Assembly: GCA_037131165.1 (NCBI GenBank)
Contig: JBAXRO010000032.1
Location: 1-20,094 of the forward strand
Direction of reading: 5' to 3'
DNA from: WLNJ01 sp037131165
Lineage (GTDB): Bacteria > Actinomycetota > Thermoleophilia > Solirubrobacterales > Solirubrobacteraceae
Length of the DNA: 20,094 nucleotides
Shown here: piece after piece, positions 1 through 7,560 of the stretch
Layout of the letters: each line of letters begins with the position of its first letter
Numbering within the stretch: position 1 is the stretch's first letter
Position numbers and translations under genes: made by a program
The notes under the pieces: model-generated
What the model saw: only the letters and a program-made list of their open reading frames with translations
Databases searched by the model: none
What the model was told of the DNA's origin: nothing

Positions 1-785
1 CGAATCCGTGCATCCAGTGCAACGGCCGGGTGAGGATCGAACCGATGGTCGAGCTGGCCGACGCTCTGGGTGCCGAACGGCTGGTGACCGGGCACTACGC
101 GCGCCTCGTCGAGCTCGAGTCGCCCGATGGCCCCCTCGTCAGCGGCGGGGCGGACCCGGCCAAGGATCAGGCCTACGCCCTTGCCCGCGTACCCACCCGC
201 GTACTGGCGAAGATGGACTTCCCGCTCGGGGCGATGACGAAGGCGGAAGTGCGTCAGGCCGCCCGCGATCGGGGCCTCGCCGTGGCCGACGCTCCCGACA
301 GCCAGGACCTCTGCTTCATCGCTGGAATCGGGCGGGAGCGATTCCTTGCCGAACACGGCCAACTTGGTCCGAGGGAGGGCGACATCGTCGACCCCGGCGG
401 CAACCGGCTCGGTGCCCACAACGGCTTCTTCAACCACACGATCGGGCAGCGGAGGGGTCTCGGAATCGGAGGCGGGACGCCGCTGTTCGTGATCGGGACC
501 GATGCCGAGACAAACACCGTGACAGTCGGCGGCCGCGCGGACCTGCGAACCAGGAGAGTCGTGCTCGAGGATCTGGACCTCCGCAGGCCGGCGGAGCGGG
601 TCCGCTCGGCTCGGCTCAGGCACCACGCGGACAGCAGCGAAGTCGAGAGGGTCGACATCGAGGGGGGACTGGCCACGATCCACTTCGCAAGCGACGTCGA
701 GAGGGTCGCCCCGGGGCAGGTGGCCTGCCTGCTCGACGGTGAGACGGTCGTTGGCTGCGGGACCGTCAGTGCCCGTGAGTCCTAG
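1..785 (+). CDS. mnmA: tRNA-specific 2-thiouridylase MnmA (5' end outside window)
   Basis: MnmA uses ATP and a persulfide sulfur donor to make 2-thiouridine at the wobble position of tRNAs for Lys, Glu and Gln. The first complete codon is at position 3 and the reading frame is open to the window edge, so the N-terminal PP-loop ATPase part is missing. Visible are NPCIQCN at bases 3-23, which carries the family's first catalytic cysteine (the C before N), the tRNA-binding stretch TGHYARL, and the second catalytic cysteine in DSQDLCFI (near base 310). The C-terminal GxxxxxxIGQRRGLG and beta-barrel regions follow. A GTG at position 30 could be mistaken for a start, but the conserved cysteine motif lies upstream of it, so it is internal. 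The stop codon TAG is the first half of the putative alaS -10 box. Confidence 0.96.
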   Translation, partial: NPCIQCNGRVRIEPMVELADALGAERLVTGHYARLVELESPDGPLVSGGADPAKDQAYALARVPTRVLAKMDFPLGAMTKAEVRQAARDRGLAVADAPDSQDLCFIAGIGRERFLAEHGQLGPREGDIVDPGGNRLGAHNGFFNHTIGQRRGLGIGGGTPLFVIGTDAETNTVTVGGRADLRTRRVVLEDLDLRRPAERVRSARLRHHADSSEVERVDIEGGLATIHFASDVERVAPGQVACLLDGETVVGCGTVSARES

Positions 786-788
786 ACT
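783..788 (+). promoter_or_regulatory. Putative -10 box (TAGACT) for alaS
   Basis: TAGACT fits the TAnnnT actinobacterial -10 pattern. It overlaps the mnmA stop codon and ends 9 bases before the alaS ATG. No Shine-Dalgarno sequence and no clear -35 hexamer are visible, which is compatible with a near-leaderless transcript. Confidence 0.45.
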
Positions 789-797
789 CGGCTGCCG

Positions 798-3422
798 ATG
801 ATGACCACAGATGAAATCCGCAAAGTGTTCCTTGACCACTTCGAGGGGGCAGCCCATAAGCGCCTGCCCTCGGCTTCGCTCGTCCCTGACGGCCATGACC
901 CGAGCGTCCTGCTCACGACCGCAGGCATGCATCCGCTCAAGCCGTACTTCCTGGGAGTCGAGGAGCCACCCTCCGGAACCTTGACCAGCTGCCAGAAGTG
1001 CTTCAGGACCACCGACATCGAGAACGTCGGGACCACCGCCAGGCACCTGACGTTCTTCGAGATGCTCGGCAACTTCTCGATCGGCCAGTACTTCAAGGAG
1101 GGAGCGATCGAGAACGCATGGGCACTGACGACCGGGGGCTTCGGATTCGACCCCGCGAAGGTCTGGATCACGGTCTTCGCCGGGGATGACGAGCTCGGAC
1201 TCGGAGCCGACGAAGAGGCGATCGCTGCCTGGGAGGCGGTTGGCGTGCCCCGCGAGCGGATCGTGGCTCTCGGACGCAAGGACAACTTCTGGCAGGCAGG
1301 GCCAACCGGACCTTGCGGGCCGTGCTCCGAGCTCTACCTCGACCGTGGACCCGACTTCGGTCCGGAAGGAGAGCGCCCCGGCGACGACGGCGAGCGATTC
1401 CTCGAGTTCTGGAACCTGGTCTTCATGCAGTACGAGCAGGGGGCCGACGGTTCGCTCACCCCGCTTCCCGCGAGGAACATCGACACCGGAATGGGCCTCA
1501 ACCGGATGGCCGCGATCCTTCAGGGAGTCGGCTCGGTCTTCGAGACCGACCAGTTCACGCCGCTCATGGATCTGGGCCGTGAGCTGTCCGGCTCCGAGCC
1601 CTCGGAGCGTTCGCTTCGGATCCTCGCCGACCACTCCCGTGCCATGTGCTTCCTGGTCGCCGACGGGGTCGTCCCGTCGAACGAGGATCGCGGCTACATC
1701 CTTCGCAGGCTTATGCGTAGGGCGATCCTGCACGGTCGCCGTTGCGGAATGGAGCCCGGCTTCCTCGGGCGCTACGCCGATGTGGTCGAGGCGACGATGT
1801 CGCCCGGCTACCCGGAACTGATCGAACAGAGGGATCCGATCCGCTCATGGCTGGCCTCCGAGGAGGAGGGCTTCGGTCGGACGCTCGAAGCGGGCAGCGA
1901 GATGCTCGACGGACTGATCGAACGGGCTCGCGTGGACGGGGCGGAGGGAATCTCGTCCGAGGATGCGTTCCTGCTCCATGACACCCATGGCTTCCCGATA
2001 GACCTGACGCTCGAGCTGGTCGCAGAGCATGGTCTTGGAGTCGACGAAGAGGGTTTCGAGGCCCTGATGGACCGCCAGCGGGAACGTGCGCGTGGTGGAG
2101 CGGCCAGCGGCGACGCGTTCAGCGACCAGCGGCGCTTGGCGGAGGTGGTCGCCGAGTTCGACTCCTCGGTCGACGGCACGACACGATTCGTCGGTTACGA
2201 CTCGCTCGCGGTGGACACGACCATCCTTGGGGTGGCATCCGCGGGCGACGGCCGCAGCTTCGTCAAGCTTGCCGAGTCGCCGCTCTATGCCGCTGGAGGC
2301 GGCCAAGTCAGCGACGGTGGGACACTCATCCACCAGTCCGCTGAGCTCGAGATCGTCGACGTGGTCCGCGCCGGTCAGGGGCAGGTGGCGGTCGTCGAGG
2401 GCGATGTTTCAGCTCTCGGGAGCGGAGCCCAGGTCAAGGTCGTGTCGGCGCGGGCCGATCGGCTCGCGACCCAGGCGAACCACACCGCGACCCACCTGCT
2501 GCACTCCGCCTTGCGCGAACGTCTCGGCTCCCATGTCCGTCAGGCGGGCTCGTCGGTGGCTCCGGACAAGCTGCGCTTCGACTTCACCCACGGGGAACAG
2601 CTGAGCGCGGCCGACCTCGCAGCGGTGGAGGAGGAGGTCAACGCCAAGGTGCTTGCCGCCGAGCCGGTCTCGTGGCGCGAGACGTCACTCAAGGAGGCCA
2701 AGGATCTCGGGGCGATGGCGCTCTTCGGCGAAAAGTACGGAGAGGTCGTCAGGCTCGTCGAGATCGGAGACGGGAGCTTCTCGCGCGAGCTTTGCGGTGG
2801 CACCCACGTCTCCAACACCGCTGAGATCGGTTGCTTCAAGATCACTTCTGAAGGCTCGAGCTCGGCAAATGTCCGTCGGATCGAGGCTGTGACCGGACCA
2901 GTTGCGATCACGCTTCTGCGCAGTCACGACTCGGCCTTGAGAGAGGCGGCAGCGACGCTGCGGACGACACCGGAGGACGTCCCGACCGCCGTGGCCCGTC
3001 GTGAGGCAAAGCTCAAGGAGCTTGAGCGCAAGGCCGATCGTGGAGCTGAGATCGACCTCGAGTCGGTCCTCGCAGGGGCCGAGGAAGTCAACGGGCTGCA
3101 ATTCCTTACAGCCAAGCTCGATGGGATCGGAGCCAAGGCCCTGCCGGACGTCGCCGATCGCTTGCGTTCGAGCCTCGGCGACTCGTCGGTCGTCGTGCTC
3201 GCGGTCCCCGGCGATGGTCGGGTCGACCTGCTGGTTGCCGCCGGTCAGGATGCGATCGCCATGGGGGCGAAGGCCGGCGACGTGATCGGGCCCGCTGCCG
3301 AGGCGGTCGGTGGAGGCGGAGGCGGCCGCCCCAACCTCGCGAGGGCGGGTGGCAAGGACCCGGATCGGATCCCCGAAGCCTTCGCTGCGGCCAAGGCCGT
3401 CGTCGAGGCAGCCGGCGGATGA
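798..3422 (+). CDS. alaS: Alanyl-tRNA synthetase
   Basis: AlaRS charges tRNA-Ala with alanine in the cytosol and edits mischarged Ser and Gly. The 874-residue length is close to the 876 of the E. coli enzyme. The class II catalytic core opens with an LTTAGMHPLKPYFLG motif and a CFRTTDIENVG / RHLTFFEMLGNFS region. The editing domain has the zinc ligands H562 and H566 (HTATH) and C666 and H670 (CGGTH). A glycine-rich run near residues 833-847 (GGGGGGRPNLARAGG) marks the C-terminal DHHA1-type domain. Two ATGs in a row (798 and 801) could both start the protein, and neither has a Shine-Dalgarno sequence. The end overlaps ruvX by ATGA, so it probably heads the alaS-ruvX-mltG-aroE operon. The assignment is secure; only the exact start is ambiguous by one codon. 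Confidence 0.99.
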   Translation: MMTTDEIRKVFLDHFEGAAHKRLPSASLVPDGHDPSVLLTTAGMHPLKPYFLGVEEPPSGTLTSCQKCFRTTDIENVGTTARHLTFFEMLGNFSIGQYFKEGAIENAWALTTGGFGFDPAKVWITVFAGDDELGLGADEEAIAAWEAVGVPRERIVALGRKDNFWQAGPTGPCGPCSELYLDRGPDFGPEGERPGDDGERFLEFWNLVFMQYEQGADGSLTPLPARNIDTGMGLNRMAAILQGVGSVFETDQFTPLMDLGRELSGSEPSERSLRILADHSRAMCFLVADGVVPSNEDRGYILRRLMRRAILHGRRCGMEPGFLGRYADVVEATMSPGYPELIEQRDPIRSWLASEEEGFGRTLEAGSEMLDGLIERARVDGAEGISSEDAFLLHDTHGFPIDLTLELVAEHGLGVDEEGFEALMDRQRERARGGAASGDAFSDQRRLAEVVAEFDSSVDGTTRFVGYDSLAVDTTILGVASAGDGRSFVKLAESPLYAAGGGQVSDGGTLIHQSAELEIVDVVRAGQGQVAVVEGDVSALGSGAQVKVVSARADRLATQANHTATHLLHSALRERLGSHVRQAGSSVAPDKLRFDFTHGEQLSAADLAAVEEEVNAKVLAAEPVSWRETSLKEAKDLGAMALFGEKYGEVVRLVEIGDGSFSRELCGGTHVSNTAEIGCFKITSEGSSSANVRRIEAVTGPVAITLLRSHDSALREAAATLRTTPEDVPTAVARREAKLKELERKADRGAEIDLESVLAGAEEVNGLQFLTAKLDGIGAKALPDVADRLRSSLGDSSVVVLAVPGDGRVDLLVAAGQDAIAMGAKAGDVIGPAAEAVGGGGGGRPNLARAGGKDPDRIPEAFAAAKAVVEAAGG

Positions 3423-3820
3423 ACCGGATTCTCGCGCTCGACCACGGGTCCGCCCGGTGCGGAGTCGCGTTGAGTGACCCGAGCGGCACGATCGTCACAC
3501 CGCTCGACTCGGTAGCCAAACCCGAGAGCGAGCAGGGTCTTGATCGGATCTCGATGCTGTGCCGCGAGCGCGACGTCACTCGGGTGGTGGTCGGGCTTCC
3601 GCTCTCACTGAATGGCTCGGAGAGCAAGCAGACGGCAGCGGCTCGCCGATTCGCCCAGCTGCTCGAAGCGCAACTGGATGGCGTTGCGGTAGAGCTGATG
3701 GATGAACGCTTGACGACCAGCGAGGCGAGGAACAGGGGCGGGGAGGCCGACGAAGACTCGCGTGCTGCCGCCGTCCTGCTCGAACGCTGGCTTGAGCAGG
3801 CGGAGGGCCGCTCCTCATGA
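3419..3820 (+). CDS. ruvX: RuvX/YqgF RNase H-fold nuclease (pre-16S rRNA processing / putative Holliday junction resolvase)
   Basis: This 133-residue protein belongs to the YqgF family, which has been linked to 5' maturation of 16S rRNA and, earlier, to Holliday junction resolution. The RNase H-like active-site acids are visible: D8 in LALDHGSARCGVALSD, E96 in MDERLTTSEA, and D113 in a C-terminal DSRAAAVLLERWL segment. A VVGLPLSLNG motif lies in the middle. The length is normal for the family. Its ATG overlaps the alaS stop as ATGA, and its own stop overlaps mltG the same way, so translational coupling is likely. The alaS-ruvX-mltG-aroE order matches other actinobacteria. Confidence 0.96.
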   Translation: MNRILALDHGSARCGVALSDPSGTIVTPLDSVAKPESEQGLDRISMLCRERDVTRVVVGLPLSLNGSESKQTAAARRFAQLLEAQLDGVAVELMDERLTTSEARNRGGEADEDSRAAAVLLERWLEQAEGRSS

Positions 3821-4851
3821 AGAAGCTGTTCGTGGCCGGAGCCGGAATCGGCGCGGGGCTGCTGCTGATCGGTTGGGTGTTGCTGTTCCAGCCGTTCCAT
3901 GGCGACAGCAAGGGAACGCCCGTGATCGTCACGATCCCGAAGGGAGCGGGGCTCGCGACTGTCGCAGACTTGCTTGCAAGCAAGGGAATCGTCGACGACG
4001 CGACCCTCTTCGCCCTGCGGACAAGGATTGAGGGCGAAAGCGGTGCGATCCACGCCGGGCCGATCGCGATGCGGGCCGGACTCAGCTACGGGGAGGCGCT
4101 CGAAATCCTCACCAAGCAGGGCAACGCAACGAAGTCGGTCACCATCCCGGAGGGTCCGTCGAGGCAGGAGGTTGCGCCAATCGTTGCCGGAGCAGGGGTT
4201 TCGGGCAATTACCTCGCGGCGACAAGAGGTTCGCGGTTCCTCGACCCCCGGGCATACGGGGCTCCGGCTGGCGCCGGGCTCGACGGCTTCCTGTTTCCCT
4301 CGACCTACGACCTCAGGCTCCCGCCAAGGGTGTCGGAACTCGTCCAGGCTCAGCTCACCGCCTTCAAGAGCCAGTTCGCCACCGTTGACATGGCGAAGGC
4401 GAGGGCGAAGAACCTGACGCCATTCGATGTCGTGACGATCGCCTCGATGATCGAACGGGAGACATCGGTCGCCAGGGAGCGCCCCCTCGTCGCCGCGGTC
4501 ATCTGGAACAGGCTCAAGCAGGGGATCCCGCTCGGGATCGACGCGACCACCCGCTACGAGTTCTCGAACTGGACGGAGCCGATCAGGCAGTCCCAGCTGG
4601 CGAGTACCTCGCGCTGGAACACACGCAACAGGCAGGGCTTGCCACCCGGTCCGATCGGGAACCCCGGCCTCGAGTCGCTCAAGGCTGCAGCCAACCCGGC
4701 GCCGAGCGATTTCCTCTTCTACGTCGTCAAGCCATGGACGTGTGGAGAGCACACCTTCGCTCGCACCCAGCCCGAGTTCGACAGGGCGGTTGCCGCTTAC
4801 AACTCGGCCAGGGAGGCGAACGGCGGGAGGGCGCCGTCCAAATGCCCCTGA
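3817..4851 (+). CDS. mltG: Endolytic murein transglycosylase MltG (YceG-like)
   Basis: MltG cleaves nascent peptidoglycan strands at the outer face of the cytoplasmic membrane and is thought to set glycan length. The 344-residue protein starts with a short cytoplasmic MKK, then one membrane helix at about residues 5-24, followed by an extracellular LysM-like segment (VTIPKGAGLATVADLL). The catalytic YceG domain contains GFLFPSTYDL (157-166) and IASMIERETSVARER, where E213 is the likely catalytic glutamate. Further on are the conserved NRL, GIDATTRYE and NTRNRQGLPPGPIGNPG signatures. A GGAGGG Shine-Dalgarno sequence at 3802-3807 precedes the ATG, which overlaps the ruvX stop. The last 10 bases overlap aroE. 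Confidence 0.96.
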   Translation: MKKLFVAGAGIGAGLLLIGWVLLFQPFHGDSKGTPVIVTIPKGAGLATVADLLASKGIVDDATLFALRTRIEGESGAIHAGPIAMRAGLSYGEALEILTKQGNATKSVTIPEGPSRQEVAPIVAGAGVSGNYLAATRGSRFLDPRAYGAPAGAGLDGFLFPSTYDLRLPPRVSELVQAQLTAFKSQFATVDMAKARAKNLTPFDVVTIASMIERETSVARERPLVAAVIWNRLKQGIPLGIDATTRYEFSNWTEPIRQSQLASTSRWNTRNRQGLPPGPIGNPGLESLKAAANPAPSDFLFYVVKPWTCGEHTFARTQPEFDRAVAAYNSAREANGGRAPSKCP

Positions 4852-5642
4852 TCGGGGTAGCCGGCTGGCCAGTCGCGCACAGTCGCTCGCCGGCACTGCA
4901 TTCGGCGGCGTTCTCTGCACTCGGCCTGACCGCCTGGCGTTCGCAGCTGCTGCCGATCCCGCCGGAGCTCTTCGCCGAGACCGTCAAGGCCCTGCCGGAC
5001 TCCGGATTCGTCGGGATCAACGTCACCATCCCTCACAAGGAGGCTGCGCTTGCACTGGCCGACGAGGCTTCAGAGGTGGCGAGGACCTGCGGTGCCGCCA
5101 ACACCCTCACTTTCGCTGGAGGGCGGATCGGGGCCGACAACACCGATGCGCCCGCGATCGAGTCGCTGATCCGCGAACTGCTCGACGATCCGGAAGAATC
5201 GAGCGTCCTGCTGCTCGGGGCCGGGGGTTCCGCCCGAGCGGCCCTGTTCGCAGCCCTGCGCGCCGGGGTTGGCAGCGTGCGCGTCTGGAACCGGACTCCG
5301 GAGCGGGCCGAGGCGCTCTGCTCGGAGTTGGGGGGCGAACCGAGCACGGAAGGCGGAGCTGCCGACTTGCTGATCAACACGACGGCAGTAGGGCTGGGTG
5401 CCGACCCTGAGGCCGAGATGGCCGAGCTTCCGTTCGGTACCGCCGAGATCGAGCTGTTCCCGAAGGTGATCGATCTCGTCTATCGCGGCGGGGGTACCCC
5501 GTTGGCCAACGCAGCGACGACGGCGGGATGTGAGGTCGCCGACGGTCTTGAGGTCCTGGTGCGTCAGGGCGCACTGTCGCTGGAGTCGTGGACCGGAAAG
5601 GCGCCGCCGCTCGCTCCGCTCAGGGCGGCGGTCGCCGACTGA
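4842..5642 (+). CDS. aroE: Shikimate dehydrogenase
   Basis: AroE reduces 3-dehydroshikimate to shikimate with NADPH. The frame is open upstream to 4734, but the family N-terminus begins at ATG 4842 (MPLIGVAGWPVAHSRSPALH), which carries the substrate-binding SRS serines. A gggagg sequence at 4825-4830 may serve as its ribosome site. The resulting 266 residues are typical. Catalytic K66 sits in NVTIPHK, N87 in GAANTL and D102 in DNTD. The NADP-binding loop is GAGGSARA (126-133), and NRTPER (150-155) holds the arginine that favours NADP over NAD. INTTAVGL and a C-terminal QGALSLESWTG complete the family signature. It overlaps mltG by 10 bases and ends the first operon. Confidence 0.97.
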   Translation: MPLIGVAGWPVAHSRSPALHSAAFSALGLTAWRSQLLPIPPELFAETVKALPDSGFVGINVTIPHKEAALALADEASEVARTCGAANTLTFAGGRIGADNTDAPAIESLIRELLDDPEESSVLLLGAGGSARAALFAALRAGVGSVRVWNRTPERAEALCSELGGEPSTEGGAADLLINTTAVGLGADPEAEMAELPFGTAEIELFPKVIDLVYRGGGTPLANAATTAGCEVADGLEVLVRQGALSLESWTGKAPPLAPLRAAVAD

Positions 5643-5650
5643 TGCAGCGG

Positions 5651-5665
5651 GGTTGCCGGGCAACC
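5651..5665 (+). repeat. 15-bp inverted repeat between aroE and the zinc-ribbon gene
   Basis: GGTTGCC-G-GGCAACC is a perfect 7-1-7 inverted repeat starting 9 bases after the aroE stop. As RNA it could fold into a 6-bp stem with a CGG loop. There is no following U-run, so it may be a weak terminator of the alaS-aroE unit or a protein-binding palindrome upstream of the next promoter. Confidence 0.45.
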
Positions 5666-5692
5666 CTCTGCACCCGAACCCGCCACTCCCGC

Positions 5693-5698
5693 TACGGT
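5693..5698 (+). promoter_or_regulatory. Putative -10 box (TACGGT) for the zinc-ribbon gene
   Basis: TACGGT fits TAnnnT and ends exactly 7 bases before GTG 5706. The same spacing is seen before aroC, the Bax-inhibitor gene and pyrG. It favours GTG 5706 over GTG 5697, which overlaps the hexamer. No Shine-Dalgarno sequence is present. Confidence 0.5.
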
Positions 5699-5705
5699 GC
5701 CTCTC

Positions 5706-5912
5706 GTGTCAATCGGAGCGATCAACGGCGAGCCGCGGCCCTGCGACCCATGCAAGGGGACCGGTGCTCTCAACTCGAACGCCGGCGGCGAGCCGCACCG
5801 GGTGGTCTGTCCATGGTGCGAGGGCGGGGGAGTGGCACTCCCCGAACATGACGCTCAGGAGGCCGGAGAGCGGCTGAGAGAACAGCCGCCGCCCGACAAG
5901 GGGGGCGACTGA
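5706..5912 (+). CDS. Small DnaJ-type zinc-ribbon protein, function unknown
   Basis: This 68-residue protein has two CxxCxGxG-like knuckles: C13-x-x-C16-KGTG and C35-x-x-C38-EGGG. They are separated by a short hairpin-like linker with GG. This is the pattern of the DnaJ cysteine-rich repeats, where four cysteines bind one zinc, but no J domain or other domain is present. The C-terminus (LPEHDAQEAGERLREQPPPDKGGD) is polar and probably flexible. GTG 5706 is chosen as start because a TAnnnT box lies 7 bases upstream; GTG 5697 would add three residues. It lies between aroE and the prepilin peptidase and has its own putative promoter. Precise cysteine spacing, typical GC-rich codons and a plausible promoter argue that it is real. 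Its partner or substrate cannot be read from the sequence. Confidence 0.75.
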   Translation: MSIGAINGEPRPCDPCKGTGALNSNAGGEPHRVVCPWCEGGGVALPEHDAQEAGERLREQPPPDKGGD

Positions 5913-5926
5913 CGCCCCTCCGGGGC
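5902..5926 (+). terminator. Two mutually exclusive GC hairpins over the stop of the zinc-ribbon gene
   Basis: GGGGCG (5902-5907) can pair with CGCCCC (5913-5918) around the stop codon. Alternatively GCCCC (5914-5918) can pair with GGGGC (5922-5926) across a TCC loop. The two stems share the middle strand and cannot form together. A CTCTCTGGTTT stretch follows, so the second stem could be a weak terminator or could modulate translation of the gene starting at 5938. Confidence 0.4.
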
Positions 5927-5937
5927 CTCTCTGGTTT

Positions 5938-6369
5938 GTGGGCCCCGCCTCGTCGGCAATTCTCTTCGCTGTTCTCGCGCTGGCGACCTTGAGCGACCTG
6001 AGATCGAGGCTGATCCCGAACTCACTGAGCCTCGGGGGCTCCCTGGCGCTAGTCGTTGTGGCCTGCCTTGAGGGCGGCCCTCCCGCTGCTGGATTGGCCC
6101 TCATGGGCGGCTTTGCGGCTTCGGTCGCGCCGGGTCTGGTGCATCTCGCAAAGCCGAACGGGATGGGTGGCGGCGACGTCAAGCTCTCGTTCGCGATCGG
6201 CTGTGGACTGGGGCCCGCCGGTGCGATTGCGGTTGCGCTTGCCTCTTTCCTCGCCGTATCGGGCGCCCTTGCAAGGGTGCCTCTCGATGGTCGCTCGGCA
6301 CTGCGTGCAGAGCTCCCTTTCGCGCCGTATCTCGCTGCAGGAGCGCTCGCGGCACTCTGCGTGGCCTGA
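5938..6369 (+). CDS. Minimal A24-family prepilin peptidase (type IV prepilin/Flp type)
   Basis: This predicted integral membrane aspartyl protease would cleave leader peptides of type IV or Flp/Tad-type prepilins at the cytoplasmic face of the membrane. At 143 residues it is only the catalytic membrane domain. It lacks the N-terminal cysteine-rich methyltransferase domain of PilD, like CpaA/TadV-type peptidases. The two catalytic aspartates are D20 in LSDLRSRLIPN and D80 in the GxGD motif GMGGGDVKL. Four or five hydrophobic helices can be seen. GTG 5938 is the likely start, since it leaves a complete first helix before D20; its ribosome site is poor and lies just after hairpins at 5902-5926. 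M. tuberculosis has a prepilin peptidase gene (Rv2551c) at the same place after aroE. No pilin gene is in the window, so the substrate is unknown. Confidence 0.88.
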   Translation: MGPASSAILFAVLALATLSDLRSRLIPNSLSLGGSLALVVVACLEGGPPAAGLALMGGFAASVAPGLVHLAKPNGMGGGDVKLSFAIGCGLGPAGAIAVALASFLAVSGALARVPLDGRSALRAELPFAPYLAAGALAALCVA

Positions 6370-6377
6370 TCGCCGCG

Positions 6378-6383
6378 TAGAGT
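6378..6383 (+). promoter_or_regulatory. Putative -10 box (TAGAGT) for aroC
   Basis: TAGAGT fits TAnnnT and ends exactly 7 bases before ATG 6391. There is no Shine-Dalgarno sequence in front of the ATG and no clear -35 element. A leaderless transcript starting at or next to the ATG is the simplest reading. Confidence 0.5.
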
Positions 6384-6390
6384 GACAGCC

Positions 6391-7560
6391 ATGCACCTGA
6401 GACTCATCACTGCGGGAGAGAGCCACGGACCGGGGTTGACATGCATCGTCGAGGGGATCCCGGCCGGTCTCGAACTCGATCGTGAGGCGATAGATCGCGA
6501 CCTTGCGCGCAGGCAACTCGGCCACGGCCGCGGTGGCCGGATGAAGATCGAGACCGATCGCGCCGAGGTGACAGCCGGAGTGCGCCACGGCCGCACCCTT
6601 GGTGGTCCGATCTGCCTCGGCGTCACCAATCGGGACTTCGACAACTGGTTCGACCGCATGAATCCCTGGCCGGTCGAGGAGGAGATCCCCGAGGTGCACC
6701 TCCCGCGTCCCGGTCACGCCGACCTGCCCGGAGCGTGGAAGTACAACTTCACCGACATCCGCAACGTCCTCGAGCGAGCAAGCGCCCGTGAGACAGCGGC
6801 CCGTGTCGCAGGCGGGGCGATCGCCAAGGCCTTGCTCGCAGCGGTCGGCGTGGAGATCCGCTCGCACGTCACCTCGATCGGCTCGGTCGAGGCGCCCGAG
6901 CGGACCGACCTCGCGCTCGCGTCATTCGAGGGCGTCGACGAGTCGGCCGTGCGCTGCCTCGACCCCGAAGCCACGAAGGCGATGGTCGAAGAGATCAACG
7001 TGCTCCGCAAGCGCAACGAGTCGATTGGCGGCACCTTCGAGGTCCGGGCGTTCGGGCTGGTGCCCGGCCTCGGTTCCCACGTCTCCTGGGAGGACAGGCT
7101 CGACGGGCGTATCGCCCAGGCCGTGATGTCGGTGCAGGCGATCAAGGGAGTCGGGATCGGTGACGGCTTCGATCTCGCCGGCAAGCCGGGCAGCGAGGCA
7201 CACGACGAGGTCTTCCATGACGAACAGCGCGGCTACTACCGCGAGACCAACAGGGCAGGCGGCCTCGAGGGCGGCATGACCAACGGCGAAGACCTGATCG
7301 TCAGGGCCGCGATGAAGCCGCTGCCGACCCTGACCAAGCCGCTGCGGTCGGTCGACATCTCGACCCGCGAGCCCGCGCAAGCGCTCCGCGAGCGAACGGA
7401 TTCGTGCACCGTCCCGGCCGCCGGCGTGGTCGCCGAGTCGATGCTCGCCTTCGTGCTTGCCGACGCCTACTGCGAGAAGTTCGGTGGCGACAGCATTGAC
7501 GATCTCCGCCTCGCGGTTTCCGCCTACGCGGAGCGAATCGGTTGGCGTCGCCAAGCCTGA
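6391..7560 (+). CDS. aroC: Chorismate synthase
   Basis: AroC converts 5-enolpyruvylshikimate 3-phosphate to chorismate, the last step of the shikimate pathway, using reduced FMN. The frame opens at GTG 6382, but that codon overlaps the TAGAGT box, and ATG 6391 gives the family N-terminus MHLRLITAGESHGPGL. The 389-residue length is typical of actinobacterial enzymes. Signatures are AGESHGPGL with the active-site histidine, GHADLPGAWKY, RNVLERASARETAARVAGGA, GVGIGDGF, and RAGGLEGGMTNGEDLIVRAAMKP. A second conserved histidine appears in the GHADLPG motif. The 3' end overlaps the aroKB reading frame by 19 bases. It is the first gene of the aroC-aroKB-aroQ-pepQ string. Confidence 0.98.
   Translation: MHLRLITAGESHGPGLTCIVEGIPAGLELDREAIDRDLARRQLGHGRGGRMKIETDRAEVTAGVRHGRTLGGPICLGVTNRDFDNWFDRMNPWPVEEEIPEVHLPRPGHADLPGAWKYNFTDIRNVLERASARETAARVAGGAIAKALLAAVGVEIRSHVTSIGSVEAPERTDLALASFEGVDESAVRCLDPEATKAMVEEINVLRKRNESIGGTFEVRAFGLVPGLGSHVSWEDRLDGRIAQAVMSVQAIKGVGIGDGFDLAGKPGSEAHDEVFHDEQRGYYRETNRAGGLEGGMTNGEDLIVRAAMKPLPTLTKPLRSVDISTREPAQALRERTDSCTVPAAGVVAESMLAFVLADAYCEKFGGDSIDDLRLAVSAYAERIGWRRQA

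Noticed and set aside
4734..4841. Extended aroE N-terminus from GTG 4734
   Set aside because: These codons overlap the conserved 3' end of mltG. The family N-terminus begins at ATG 4842.
3106..4920. 604-codon open frame on the minus strand
   Set aside because: It runs antisense to alaS, ruvX, mltG and aroE, all of which have full family motifs. Long antisense frames are expected at this GC content, and its product is Arg/Pro-rich with no recognisable motif.
5706..6369. Zinc-ribbon gene as a split-off N-terminal domain of the prepilin peptidase
   Set aside because: PilD's cysteine domain has a different spacing and context. The small protein has the CxxCxGxG form typical of DnaJ, so a shared origin is not supported.
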